Positions 25,011-38,929 of a stretch of DNA of 64,000 nt are shown here, in pieces. The notes beneath the pieces were generated by a model. It was not told the origin of the DNA. It saw only the letters and a program-made list of their open reading frames with translations, and did not search any database. How positions within the stretch are numbered: the stretch's first letter is position 1; each line of letters begins with the position of its first letter. The position numbers and the translations under genes were made by a program. The DNA is from Tillus elongatus (lineage: Eukaryota; Arthropoda; Insecta; Coleoptera; Cleridae), in the NCBI GenBank assembly GCA_964006375.1, contig OZ023262.1, positions 51,158,960 through 51,222,959 of the forward strand. The letters run 5' to 3'.

Positions 25011-27046
25011 CCCAAATTGTTTATATAATCCCTCTCGGCTATAACCTACCTACTAAACTTCAAACACAACCAACGTTATTATCTATTGGAAATATAGAGT
25101 AAAGTTACCGGTATTCTAGGTGGCCGGCAGCCTTTAGACAGTGGAGACGGCCGTGGGTTCCTTAAACACGATGTTAAGATAAAGGGGGCGCCACTTGATT
25201 GTTTTACACCCAGTACCGGATATTAAAGTAAGATGTTATCACACAATACCTCTCCTTAATCACCTGCAATCCAACTATAATCAAGAACTCGCTGAACTGC
25301 ACTGGTAGCTGTACCTAAAACCAACCTGGGAGATACGTCGGACGTCAAACCCGTGACAAAAACTCTGCAGGACTGGATATTAAAATGTTGTAACTTACAT
25401 TATTCTAAAAGAGGAAAGTACCCGTGGGTGCATGTAAGTGGCATAAATATGCAACCATTAGATCCTCCTAAATAATATATGACACATACACATAAACTTA
25501 TGCTCGCTTGTCCGATATCCCAGGGCTAATATAGCAGCAAATACACACTAGTTAAAACAGTATCACTGATTCGGGGATGAGAGAGTAAATGCAGACTAAA
25601 TATAACACAAAGTACAAAAAAGAAATATAATAACATTCTGGTGTATTAAAAACACAATCAGATACTATAATAGGTCACACAATGAGTCAATGATGAATAT
25701 ATACACCTTCAAATATTAGGGCAAGCAAATTGAGAGTCATCTAAGCTACCGTAACCAATCTGGTTAACAAAATATCCTACGCTGTAACTAATTGTATGGT
25801 TTCCAGTTATAAAAAACTACTATCAATTATATGGATATCAATGACAAGACAAGCTGTATAATTAGTTAGCAAAAAGTATCACTACATTAAAATCAAGAAG
25901 CTACCACAAAACGTGTATATGTGTAGTTCACATACGCTTTAAAAATATCAGTATTAAGATCCTATATCTAGCTCAAATAATATTATCACTCTGTATAGTA
26001 TGTGAAGCAAGCTGTACACCTTGGTAAAAATATCCTAATAATTACTGAGTCACCTACGCAAAATTCTGACCAATTATATCAATGTAAGCTTCAGACAGCT
26101 CAAATAATAAACATGAAGCATTGCAAACTCTCAAGATACCTTTATCTGTCTGTTAATAGCAACGTAATCTACTAATCACCCTAATGACCAGTCAAAAGGA
26201 AGCTATTATATTCATAAATGCCGTTAAAAGGGTCAAAAGTAATATGTCTTTTATAAGCATACAGGCTACAACTTATCTGAACCATAAACTCTATATCCTG
26301 CCTTGGATCTCTCGGTTGACATTCGACTGTCTGGAAGTACAACTATGACAATCGATTACCACTACGACCTGCAAATGAATCCAAAGATGGTCTCCTTACC
26401 ATACCATGCTTGTGACTCTGTACCATACGTAATTGGACCATTAATTTAAAACCAGAAACAATGAAATACACACCATAAAACATCCAGAGGCTACCCAACA
26501 ATAGAAATTGCCTCTATTTACACAACACTAGATATTGCCAAACACCACGCCGCTTTAGGTGAAAGCAAGGACTTCAATTGCCTAACACTACATCCCTGTA
26601 AAATGCGAAACATCGGATATAGAGATATAAAAAAATAAATTCGCAAGTCTACATTACCTCTTGTTGAGGGTTATCGTGCCTCGAGTCGAGTGAGTCCTGT
26701 ATAGGTTACCAGCTAACTCAACCTATTGTAGTCCAGCAAAGCGGCTATTCCATGCAATCTATGTAGGATATCTCTCAATTTCTTACAGTTATCTCAATTA
26801 TGCGAATAAAAGCAAAGAAATGAATTTTCTTGTACGGCAACACGTTGAATTTTAAACATCGCAAGTGACAAGTGACAGCATGATCGTACCTTGTTGCCAG
26901 ACATCAATTGAACGTGATTCTTACGATTCTATCTACGGACCTCGAGCCTGTGCAACCAACCACATATCAACGAATACCATGCCGTTCGAAACTCTCCCAG
27001 CATGCGTATACTATTCCAGCCCAGGCCACTAACAGAGAAAATTAAT
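25011..27046. other. No gene recognised (about 2 kb)
   Basis: Less TA-rich than the surroundings and free of the A/B/C repeats. I see no frame with recognisable motifs, no RNA gene and no terminal repeats. This is probably old intergenic DNA forming the left flank of the Harbinger element. Confidence 0.5.
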
Positions 27047-27310
27047 GCCCAGTTTCACAAAGCTCGATTAAATATTTAACGGTCCGTTAAGGCTTAATCG
27101 ACTGATTAAAATGTATTTTCTATTTCACAAAGCCCGATTAGTGATAACAAAAGTTAACTAACCAGTCGATTAACTAATCGGTCGTTAAATATGCAAAATC
27201 CACCGTTAAGTGTTTCACAAAGGTCGATTAAGGCTTAATCGACCGTTAAACTTGCTTAACGGTCGATTAACTTTAATCGATGGTTAAGTATCGATTAGCA
27301 GTTGTTCTAT
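27047..27310. promoter_or_regulatory. Harbinger subterminal iterated boxes
   Basis: TTTCACAAAG(CT/CC/GT)CGATTA occurs at 27,053-27,070, 27,123-27,140 and 27,213-27,230, all in the same direction. Many extra CGATTAA/TTAATCG half sites lie between them ('cttaatcgac', 'cggtcgattaac'). The right end has inverted counterparts at about 32,978-32,987 and 33,054-33,063. These are good candidates for sites bound by the Myb/SANT protein or the transposase (inference). Confidence 0.6.
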
Positions 27311-27403
27311 GGCAATGTCATTTGCTATTTGACATTTGAGGTTTGCTGTTTTCAACATAAATATCAATTTTATTGCAATTTTAACATACTTATAAGAAAT
27401 AAG

Positions 27404-27644
27404 GTAAGTAATTGCTTAAATTATATCAAATTATGTTCATAATGAATAATTATACCAAGATAATTGCAAAAGTAAACACTTTTGACTCAATTTTGGCAGA
27501 TTCTTTTTACAAAATTTCATGTCTGTTTCTAAGCAAAATTCGATAAATATATACATAAAAATGAAACAAAACATGATTAGAAATATATATTTAACTAAAA
27601 TATATGCATTTTCTTACAATTATTTATATATTTTTATATTTTAG
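27404..27644 (+). other. Probable 5' UTR intron of the transposase
   Basis: A donor AAG|GTAAGT at 27,403-27,409 and a polypyrimidine-rich acceptor ending TTTTAG at 27,644, two bases before the ATG at 27,646. This argues that translation starts at 27,646 and not at the in-frame ATG 42 bp upstream inside the intron. Confidence 0.6.
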
Positions 27645-27645
27645 A

Positions 27646-28701
27646 ATGTCTGATACATCTTTGTCATCACTTTCTGATGGAGAATCGCCAAGAAGGATTC
27701 GTTTTATAAGGGAAAGAACTAATCCCTTTGAAATATATAATGATATTGAGTTTAAGCAACGTTTTCGCTTTTCTAAAGAAGCCACTATGGAGCTGCTTCA
27801 CATTTTTGGACCTGACCTAGAACCAGCAACTAACAGGAATAAGGCATTGACAGCAATGAATGAAATGCTGATTACATTGCGGTTTTATGCTACAGGGAGC
27901 TTCCAGCAGGTGATTGGTGACATTTTTAATGTGTCGAAGGCCACAGTATGCAGAATAGTTAATAAAGTTACTATTAAAATTTCTTCTATGAGTGAAAGAT
28001 TTATAAAGATGCCACAAGGAGAAGAAATTCAAAAAACAGTGCTGGATTTCTTTACAATAGCGGGATTTCCCTGTGTAATAGGTGCAGTTGACTGTACTCA
28101 CATTAAGATACAATCACCTGGGGGAGACATTTCAGAAATGTTCAGAAACCGAAAAGGCTTTTTTCCTATAAATACACAAATAATAATAAATAAAAATTTA
28201 CAGATAATGCATGTCATTGCTAGGTGGCCTGGATCAGTGCATGACAGCACTATATTTAACGATTCTCCACTGCCATCTGATTTTGAGAGGGGTTTATATG
28301 GGAGCAACTTCCTGCTCGGAGATAGTGGATACCCATGTAGGAGATATTTATTAACACCCATATTGCGACCCCAGACCCATGCCGAGATAGCATATAATGC
28401 AGCTCACATCAAAACAAGGAATACCATCGAACGGTGTTTTGGAGTACTGAAACGTCGCTTTCCTTGCCTTCAGCATGGTATGGCTTTACAGACAGAAAAG
28501 GTGTTACGAGTTATAGTGGCCTGCTGTATTTTCCATAACTTGGCAATTGATTTTGATGACGAAGAACTGCCTGAGGATGTCTTTGGTGAAGCTGTGTCTG
28601 CTCAAGGTGTCTTCAATCAAGGCATGGAGAGTACAACAGCAACACACCAAAATGATTCTGTAAGAAGAACACTTGTAAACACTGTGTTTCAAAATAATTA
28701 G
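27646..28701 (+). CDS. PIF/Harbinger (HARBI1-like) transposase, intact
   Basis: A DDE-type nuclease that cuts and integrates Harbinger elements, acting in the nucleus with a Myb/SANT-like partner. The frame encodes 351 residues, close to the size of vertebrate HARBI1. An amino-terminal helical region (residues 30-110, with a helix-turn-helix-like FNVSKATVCRIVNKV around 94-108) precedes the nuclease domain. The nuclease domain shows GAVDCTHIKI (D149), WPGSVHDSTIF (D200), LLGDSGYP (D226) and NTIERCFGVLKRRFPCL (E262), all standard Harbinger blocks, followed by ACCIFHNLA. There is no stop or frameshift. I chose the start at 27,646 because a splice acceptor lies just before it. The partner gene lies downstream on the opposite strand. 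Alternative: a domesticated host gene, but the terminal repeats argue for a transposon. Confidence 0.93.
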   Translation: MSDTSLSSLSDGESPRRIRFIRERTNPFEIYNDIEFKQRFRFSKEATMELLHIFGPDLEPATNRNKALTAMNEMLITLRFYATGSFQQVIGDIFNVSKATVCRIVNKVTIKISSMSERFIKMPQGEEIQKTVLDFFTIAGFPCVIGAVDCTHIKIQSPGGDISEMFRNRKGFFPINTQIIINKNLQIMHVIARWPGSVHDSTIFNDSPLPSDFERGLYGSNFLLGDSGYPCRRYLLTPILRPQTHAEIAYNAAHIKTRNTIERCFGVLKRRFPCLQHGMALQTEKVLRVIVACCIFHNLAIDFDDEELPEDVFGEAVSAQGVFNQGMESTTATHQNDSVRRTLVNTVFQNN

Positions 28702-30180
<1,479 letters not shown>

Positions 30181-32789
30181 TTATTGCTTTAATTTTTGTA
30201 ACTGTAGTCTATAAATGTTCATTTGTATTTTATGCTGCTGCAGCATTTGCTTTCTTTGCAAGTCAGCATTTTGAATTTTTTTTCGAAAATAATTTTTTTT
30301 TAGCTCTTCAGCCGTGTGTTTTCTTTTTAGTATCTTTTTTGGAGCCTTTTTTCTGGGTACAGAAGTTTCAGGAGTACTGATATCAGGAATAGTATAAGGT
30401 TCGGGAGTGGGTTCAATAAATAGTGGAAGATCAATATCTGTAAAAAAAAAGGTGTATTTAAAACAAATGTGCTTTCTGAAAGCCTGCTTTGTCAAAATAT
30501 TATAGACATATCATGTAATGATATCTACAGCAGCTGGGCAAGTGTAGTGTCCAGTTTATTATGTACTGTAGCAATGGTGAGGTTGATAATGTAGAGTAAA
30601 ATTTGAATAACTCAATTTTCTATAAACTTACACAGTTGAATTTTGGTATGTAGTAAGGTATTTTCCAAGGCAAGATATTAACGAAATTTCATTAAAAGAG
30701 CTTTGTAATTTTCGAAGAAAAAAATTTGTTTCGAAAGAAAACTCAAAATTTTCCCGGAAAACCTTGACCGATTTTCCTAGCTAACGAACTCATCCAAGCC
30801 ATAAATAAAAGAAAGGCACCTGCCGAGTTTCTTCGAAATAGGTTAATTATTTTTTGAGTTATCAGTTGGATATATAAACATATAAAAATGGAAACTGACC
30901 CCAGATATGGGTTCTAATTCGCGCTCATTAGAAAATTGTTTGCAAAATCTCACCATCGATACCCCTCTATTAGGGAATTTTTTAAAATAAAAATTTACTA
31001 AAAAGCCGACCTTAAAGTGGTTTTGATATTTTAAAACAAAGGTACCTTCCATTTTACATATTAGCAAAAATACATTGGCTTTTAGCTATTGTTGATTCAT
31101 TGTAAAAAAAAAAACATATTCTTGCCCATAATATGCTGTTTTTTTAAGTTTTGTATTATGATGATAAATTACAATTTTGTTAGAAACTATAAAATCAACA
31201 ACTATTGACGAAACTAGGTAAGGACCTGTCTTGCTAGTAAAATAATTAGAACAGTAGAAAAACTGTATGTAATCATTAAAGTATGGAAATCTCACAGTAC
31301 ATTTTTAAGGTATATTAGGTATATATGATTATTATTTTAGAAAAAACAATAAAACTTCAAGCTTTTATCCCACATCGGTTTTTATCAAAATATAATTTAC
31401 TTACTAACAACTTATATTACATTTGAATACAAATGATCTTACCAAAATATATTGCAGCACTATCAGCAGGATTTGTTAAAGGCTTTACTTGGTCCCCAAG
31501 CAAACCCAATATTTGACTGCCAACATCCGGTAGAGTGGTAGAACAGGTACCACCACCAGTTTCTTGCCGTTCTTTCTACAAGTAAATTATAATTTAGTTA
31601 TGGCTTATCTATAACCATAAGCACACGTGTGTTATGTAAGTGGGTATATGTCACCTATGTGTTTATCTAAGAAATATAGGCATGATTATAAAAAATAATG
31701 AAATATGGTTGAACATAAAATTATATTCGAACAATGATCGAATGCCACAGTTTAAGCAAAAAACTCTAACTACTACATAGTTACTATACTTTTTTATTCA
31801 AAAAGGTTATATAATTACCTTCTCCAATGCAGCTTGCTTTTTGAAGTTTTCTACTTCTTCTCTTGACACACCTAGGTCCTCATAGCGCTGTCTCTGTTAG
31901 TAAAAAAAATTGTAATTAATAAATATGTTGATAACTGTACCGAAAATAGACTTACATTTTCCGTAGCCATTTGCTTTCGAGCATTCCTTTTCAAGTTGTC
32001 ATATAAGTTCCTTAGCTGCTCTTGAGAACGGCTACCGCTTCTCACCTGAGCATTAAACTGGACAGTGATGTGCTGCCAGGCATCACTTTTTTCTTTGCAG
32101 GTTCCAAGGTCTGTCCTCTTATTTTCTATCTTGTTATTGTAGCTAAAACAAAAACATAAGGGATGTGGAAAGGATAGGAGGTGAATTATGGATATCAAAC
32201 GTTTAACAGGAAGGGAATACATTTTTGATTTGTGTGTAGTATTTACAACACATTCATTTATTCCTTTATTTTTTAATAGTGATGCAGGAAATGAAGGTGT
32301 GGGTTAATTTAAAATAATTTTTATATGGAAATTGTCACTTGTATAATTATAATACACAGGAATGCTTGTGCTATAAGTAAAAAGCTTTTAGGTACTTCTG
32401 GAAGCTAATATAGAACATTATGATCAGAAAAGTTTACTTGAGGTAATGTTACTTTCGAAAAAGTAAAAAGATAACTTAAGATTTAATTTTAACCTCATAA
32501 AATCCTGGTCAACATTTTAAGGTTAAGGGCATTTTCTAAACTTATAATTTGTGTGAAAAAAGGATGTAGGACATATGAAGGATGGAAAAACTAGAATAAA
32601 TAACTAATAACAAAGCCAGAATAAAACATTATAAAAGTATAACATATAACAACTATATTTCGCGGCAAATTACTGTGATAAATGTAGTAAGGATACTCAA
32701 ACTTACAGTTTCACTAAATCCATCAGGATTTCTTTTTCCTCTGGAGAATAATTAGTTCCCCTGCCCCTTTTCTTATCTTTATTATCCAT
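30181..32789 (-). CDS. Harbinger Myb/SANT-like DNA-binding protein, five exons, intact
   Basis: The second gene of the Harbinger element, a nuclear DNA-binding partner that normally recruits the transposase to the element ends. Exons on the minus strand: 32,789-32,707, 32,142-31,956, 31,893-31,819, 31,575-31,443, 30,437-30,181. Every intron is GT...AG and phases agree throughout, giving 244 residues with no stop. Exons 1-2 encode the Myb/SANT-like trihelix: NYSPEEKEILMDLVKLYNNK, then WQHITVQFNA and LRNLYDNLKRNARKQM. Exons 3-4 are a linker. Exon 5 has a Pro-rich segment, a basic stretch (RKKAPKKILKRK) and a Gln/Leu-rich coiled-coil-like tail ending LQLQKLKQ. The gene is convergent with the transposase. 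One intron (30,438-31,442) contains an A-repeat. The exon structure is my prediction. Confidence 0.85.
30590..31010. repeat. A-repeat nested in a Harbinger intron
   Basis: Shares 'cctagctaacgaactcatcc' and 'cccagatatgggttctaatt' with other A-repeats. The (TA)n here is reduced to a few units near 30,870. Confidence 0.7.
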
Positions 32790-33069
32790 TTTTTGATCAC
32801 TAATTAATTAAACACACAAATATCACACAATTCACAAAACACCGTTACCGCAAACGATAACAAATAATGCTGTCATGCTGTCTTTCAACTGTCAAACGCC
32901 GAAGCAGTGACGTATTGCATTGTTGCCAAGTTGGATCAACTGCTAATCGCCGGTTAGCTAACCGAGAGTTAAAAATGCTTTGTGAAACGCTCGCCAATAT
33001 TTAATCATTGATTAACGTTAACGGAGGATTAACTAACGGGCACTTTAACCAGCGTTTGTGAAACCGGGC

Positions 33070-33812
33070 ATATATCTTACATCCCCGTCTTCAATTATAC
33101 TTAAGAAAATAAAAAAAAAAGTTGTAAATTACAAATACGTTTTAATTTAAAATATGATACGGATTTGGTAACAAATACGTTTTAATTTAAAATATGATAC
33201 GGATTTGGTAATTCAAAATGTTTGGTTATTGTACCGCGATTATTGTTTGAATTATGTCATTAATAATTTTAAAAAAAATATGTTAGGTCCATATGTTTTC
33301 ATACTAACATAATTTTTATTATATCTGACAACCCTGCTTATTTATATTTAACTACCGTTGTCTGGCTTCCACGACTTTACATTTTTCGGGTCTAAAGTAA
33401 TAAAAAACACATTAATACTCTAACTATCCTTGTCAACGTTGCATGTGCGAAATGCCTATGCAATTCAAACTGATGTCGTAGATTATTTATTTCTTACACA
33501 TTATTAGTGAATTTTTTATTTCTTATACATTTTTCATTTTCGAACAACTTCTTTCCTCGTGGACCATTTGAGTTGAAATTTGGTTACCAACTTTATTTTG
33601 ACATCTCCCTTATATGTGCAAATTTTCATTTGAATCACTGCAGTACTTCAAACAAAAAAAAATATTGCGTTTTAAAAATTTCCTTTACATTTTTTATACA
33701 AAAAATTAAACCTACGGTGCTCATCTTCGAACTCATCCAAGCCATTAACAAAATCAAGGTAATCCCCAAATTTAGTGAAGATCGGTCAAGTATTTTTTGA
33801 GTTATCAGTTGG

Positions 33813-33816
<4 letters not shown>
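33070..33816. other. Right flank of Harbinger; short tandem duplication
   Basis: A perfect 40-bp tandem duplication lies at 33,131-33,170 and 33,171-33,210. The rest is AT-rich, and A-repeat sequence starts near 33,720. No gene recognised. Confidence 0.6.

Positions 33817-33905
<89 letters not shown>
33817..33905. repeat. (TA)n microsatellite in an A-repeat
   Basis: About 89 bp of TA, flanked by A-repeat sequence ('gttatcagttggatacat' before, 'cgcgctcatttgaagaa' after). Confidence 0.97.
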
Positions 33906-33907
<2 letters not shown>

Positions 33908-34213
33908 CATATAAAAATCAAAACCAAATTCGCGCTCATTTGAAGAAATTTTTCAAAAGTCTCACCATCGATACCTCTCTATTAGTGAATTTTCTTAATG
34001 AAAATTCACTAAAACCTGACGAAAACACTGGGAAAAACCTCCATTAAATCCTTGTTTAAAATTATACAATTTTGAACTGGATATTAAATTATCAGCCTAA
34101 TTATTGATAGGTTTTTCTTGGAGTAGGGGTAGCAGAGTAGCGATCTCATTATTAGGGATTTTTTTTGCGAAGATTCACTAAATATGGAAGAGGCTGAGCA
34201 GGAGAAGACTTCT

Positions 34214-35210
34214 AAAAAATTTTCGAGACGCATCAAGAGTGTTATAGTAGTGAGTTTTCATAAGAATTGTACATTATTAGTAAGATATACCATTAAAACT
34301 AATTCTTTGCATTTAAATGGACCTTGGAGATCGGTTTTAGAGTCCCAGATAGTGATTATTTGAAACAAAAATGTTTTATATGGAGCTAAAAAATTATAAT
34401 TTGGTCTTAGATATATGTATGTACTGCAAGTGTCTTTAAAAAAATTGTACAAAGTTCCTTAAAGCTACAAAAGTTTTTCAGACAAAAATTAATTTTTTTA
34501 CGAAGGGAATGTACCTTTTAAATTGTAAATATGACAGGTATTTTAATTGCTTGGATGGTTTTGTTTTAGTCAACCCATCCAGGTTTTGCAAACAATAAAC
34601 AACAAAAGAGGTTTTTTAAAACAAATTTGTAGTTATTCGCGAAGCTCATTATGTAGTTTTTCTTAAATATATACTACCCACTTGCGTTTACATAGGTGTT
34701 ACTATGGTTTAAGATTGAAGATTCTGGCTTAATGGGAAATTTATTGAGCTATTGGGTTTGAAATATTTTTACGAAAATTTTCTACCATATCATAAAAAAC
34801 CTTTTTTGTTGTTTATTGTTTGCAGAAACTGGATGGGTTGGCTAAAACAAAATCATCCAAGCAATTAATGAGGAGAAATATCTGCCATATTTCTAATTTG
34901 GCAGGTACATTCCTTTGTAAATAAATCATTTTTTTTCTGAAAAACTTTTGTAGGTTTAATGAAATTTGTAGCATAATTTTTTTAAATGCACTTGCAGTAC
35001 TTGCATATTATATCTGAGACCAAATTTTAATTTTTTAGCTCCGTATAAAATATAGATTTTTTCAAATAATCGCAAACGTGGACTCTAAAACCGATCTCCA
35101 AGGTCCATTTAAATTCAAAGAATTAGTTTTAATAATATATCTTACTGATAGTGTACAATTCTTATGAAAATTCACTACTATAACGCACTTGCTGTGCCCC
35201 GAAATTTTTT
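34214..35210. mobile_element. Foldback element with arms of about 400 bp
   Basis: 34,214-34,622 and 34,793-35,210 are inverted copies around a spacer of about 170 bp. Matching pairs include 'ggaccttggagatcggtttt' with 'aaaaccgatctccaaggtcc', and 'caaacaataaacaac' with 'gttgtttattgtttg'. The outer ends carry the B-repeat terminus (gacgca...gtgttatagtagtga), so this is a long-arm relative of the B-repeats. No ORF. Arms are about 85-90% similar by eye. Confidence 0.8.
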
Positions 35211-35829
35211 ATTTATAGTATACATTCGCATGCTAAAATTTAGCGCTTTTGGAAGCAAACTTTGTCCCGATATTATGAAAGAAATGGTCGAAGGCTGACA
35301 ATTTACACAATTATTGTTAGTTGCTTGTACATTGTACACAGCTCTATCTGTAAAATTTTGTGAAAACTAGAGCTATCCTGACAACATACTACCTGGTCCT
35401 GCACCGCCATGGCGTCCCAGTCGTATCTTTCACAACGTTCTCCAGGCTGACATCTTGCGACAACTTCCATTGTTTTGATTTTTATCTACGATTTATTTTA
35501 ATAGCATAGCAGTACAGATAACGTCATCTGTCTTTGTCCAACATTGCAGATATTGCATTACAGAATCTGAAGTGATGTCGAGGATTATTTTATTATTAAT
35601 TTCGAATAACTTTATTTTCCTTGGATCAAACGACTTGAAAATTGGTACACAACCACGTCTGTCTATGTTCTTTTAAGTTGTAAATATTCGTTTTAATCAC
35701 TTAGACAATTTGAGAGATATTGCGTTTTAAAAACTATTTTTTAATGTTTTATTAAGAAAAATTGGCCGTTAAGATTTGATGAACGAACTCATCCAAGCCA
35801 TTAGCAAAATAAGGGTAATTCCCAAATGG

Positions 35830-35919
<90 letters not shown>

Positions 35920-36589
35920 TAACTGACCATGGAAATGGGTTCCAGATGCACTAATTCGCGGTCATTTGAAGAAAATTTCCGAAAGTCTAATCAACGATAC
36001 CTCTCTATTAGTGATTTTTCTTATTTAAAATTTACTAAAACATCGATTAATTGATACATTGTGGAAACTACAGTGGAAACAATTGCTGAAGGCAGATCTG
36101 CTGGTTGTGACGACAAGGCCACATCGCCTTTAGACTGTTATTATGATGAGCACTGATTTGCCTTCTGGCGTTTATAAATTTGTGGAGCTAGGGCGATAGT
36201 CTTTTTCTTTTTTTCTGCACAAAATTAAACGAATTTTTAGTCGGGCATGTCATTTAATAGGTAGGTACACTAAACTTTTTTAATATTTCCAGTCAAGAGT
36301 TGCACGCTAGTTATTCTGTTGGATGTAAGCGACATGGTTTTATTTGCTCTGTCATTACCGTGTTTCAAAATTAAAAACATTGCTGCCCTTCGCCAATGTA
36401 AACGCTCTCTGTCGTGGTTCTAAGGAAAATAAACAACACCGGTTTTATTAAATTTTAATGTTAGTTGTGTCCATATTGTAAGTAAATGTAGAGCGACATC
36501 TGCTTTTTAAACTTTGTCACTGTTTGTATAGACGAGGCAATCTAGTTTTATGCATCCGAACAAAATGTTAGTGATTTCAGTCGTAAAAA
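35211..36589. other. A-repeat and unassigned DNA
   Basis: A diverged piece of the hammerhead repeat ('gacaacatactacctggtcc') lies at about 35,380-35,400. An A-repeat is at about 35,760-36,050 with (TA)n. 36,060-36,500 is unassigned. No gene. Confidence 0.5.
35833..35915. repeat. (TA)n microsatellite
   Basis: About 82 bp of TA at the A-repeat internal site. Confidence 0.97.
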
Positions 36590-38128
36590 AGTCTGAACGC
36601 AGCAAGTACGTTATGGTAGCAAATTTTCGTAAAGATGTTTTTAATGTCAAATATGTCTTGTTTTTAAAAGAAGGACATTTGGTTCGCAATATAACCTATT
36701 ATAGTAGGAACAATGTACCATATTTCATTGAAATAGCTTTGTTGTTTCAAAAAGTACAAACATTTTCCGAAAATAAGCTTAAAAAGTTCCAGAAAAAACT
36801 GGTCCGATCTCCCTGTCCAACGAACCTCTTCAAGCTGTTAACACACCTGCCAAGACATAATTATTTACAAACAGACTCATGACCAAAATTTTTTAAAAAA
36901 TCTGCAAATTTGCAGTTTCTTTTGCAAGAATTCACCTCATTTTTTTTAACAGAAATTGCCTTCAGTAACGTTACACTAAATTATATTTTTTAGAAAAAAC
37001 TCGACAACTTTATTTCCAATAACTTACTGAACATTTATTATTGATTACCAAGATTTCACAAAAATCTTACCAAAGATGATTTCTACGGAAACACTAAAAA
37101 AAATTTCTGCGAAAACCTTTCAAATTCAGACACTATTTGAGAGCGTCTGTACACGGCAGCTCGATTTTTTCGGCGAGTAATATAAACAAATAGCTCTGAA
37201 TGCGTCATTGCCTTGGGGCTTTGCTACCTATTTTCAAAAATGCCGTATCCGAATTTGTGATATGTGCCAAAAAGGAGAAAATTTGCAAAACAATTGAAAT
37301 AACTCAAAAACGATGAATGATATCAATTTGTCTTCTTACAAGCGTGCATTATAATTCGATGGAAAATGCAAAGATGCAATAATATAAGGGGTGTTCTGTA
37401 AAAAACGGAAAGTGTGTTTCACCAACAACTTATGGGCAGCCTGTGATTGTCAAAATAGGTTTATAAGATGCAGCTCGAGACACCATATAATCAACGGACA
37501 TAAGTTTTTCTCATATCTTTCTTGTATAATAATTGATATATTGAGCTTTACCGTAGGAATGCGCCAGCCTGTATATGTTTTAACAGAGAAAAACTGAAAC
37601 TGACCCCGTAATGGGTTTAGCACTCATTTGAAGAAATGTTTTTAAAATTCATAAGTCGCGGTCGTTTCAATAACGAATTTTTTCTAGGAAAATTTGCTAA
37701 AATTATAGTCTATTAAAACATAAACTCTATACCTAGAACTACTGCCAAAGCATCAGGAAAAGAGTCGATTTAAAACGGATTTTTCGAAAATATTTTGGTA
37801 AAATGAAGGACAATGATGTTTCAGACTATTTGTCTGATAATTGCAAATTTTGACGTTTCAAATCGCGACGTTGACGTTTTAAGATGAAAATGTATAAAAT
37901 TTTCCACATATTTTTTCTGCTACTTATTGACTCTTTTGCGTCAAAAAAACTTAACCGTTGTATGTAATATTCAATTGGTTTTGTTAACCACACAAAATAT
38001 TTCGTTCTTGTGCTTTTCTTTGATCACCAATGGCATCCAATGTTTTTCTTTAAATACCTATCACTTTTAGTGGATTTAAAAAAAATTACCAATGGGGAGA
38101 TCCCGATTTTTTAATTTTGAAAAAAATT

Positions 38129-38130
<2 letters not shown>
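36590..38130. repeat. B-, C- and A-repeat mosaic
   Basis: B-repeat end at 36,590 ('gaacgcagcaagtacgttat'), C-repeat at about 37,410-37,580 ('caccaacaacttatgggcag'), A-repeat interior at 37,720-38,130. Small frames here are not credible genes. Confidence 0.65.

Positions 38131-38209
<79 letters not shown>
38131..38209. repeat. (TA)n microsatellite
   Basis: About 79 bp of TA inside an A-repeat. Confidence 0.97.
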
Positions 38210-38214
<5 letters not shown>

Positions 38215-38520
38215 GGATGTATCACACCAAAATAATGGTCCGAATTTAAACAAATACCTTCCTTTTGCAAATGGCTTGGATAAGTTCGTTAGTCCAGAAA
38301 ATCGGCCTAGGTTTTCCCGAAAAATTTTGTTTTTTCTTTCGAAAAAAAATTATATATCTCCCGAAATAACAAAGTAAGGGCAACCAAATTTGGTATGCTA
38401 CTTTCTGTCATAAAGAGTATCTAATGTACCAAAATTCAGATCTCTATCTTAAAAGACAAAAAAAGTTAGAGGTAAATCAATTTTTAATTAATTAATCTGA
38501 TTCAAGAGAGTTAAAACGTC
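38210..38520. repeat. A-repeat second half
   Basis: 'atggcttggataagttcgtt' at about 38,270 and 'aaagtaagggcaaccaaatt' at about 38,370 follow the family consensus. Confidence 0.75.
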
Positions 38521-38714
38521 AAAACTGATTGAGTACGAATGTGAGTGAAAAATACTACAAGAAATGACTAACAAACTCCTAGATATGTGGCTAAGTCGTT
38601 ATTTCCCTTGATTTATGAGCAAAAAATCCATTGTAAATCGAAATGGTTTTATGTAAATTGTAAAACGTTGAATAATTAACATGTATTATGGGATATACCT
38701 ACTAGTACATACAT

Positions 38715-38795
38715 GTCGAGCGTATCTCAGTGGGTTTAGTCCTTGTACCTCAGATAATCGACTCCTACACGACGAGTTCTAATCCTAGTTACTAG
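38715..38795 (+). mobile_element. Possible tRNA-derived SINE head
   Basis: 'gagcgtatctcagtgggtt' resembles an A box and 'gacgagttctaatcctag' a degenerate B box, spaced as in a tRNA gene. The arms do not pair well enough for a functional tRNA. Confidence 0.4.
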
Positions 38796-38929
38796 ATTTC
38801 ACTTTACCGTTATCTAATCAGATTGTTATTATTTCGATGAATTTTTTAGCGGGTTTTTCTATAAAAAATAATTTAACAAAGATGAGATGAAAGTTTTAAG
38901 ACTTAATTCAATTTAAATAGCATATATGA

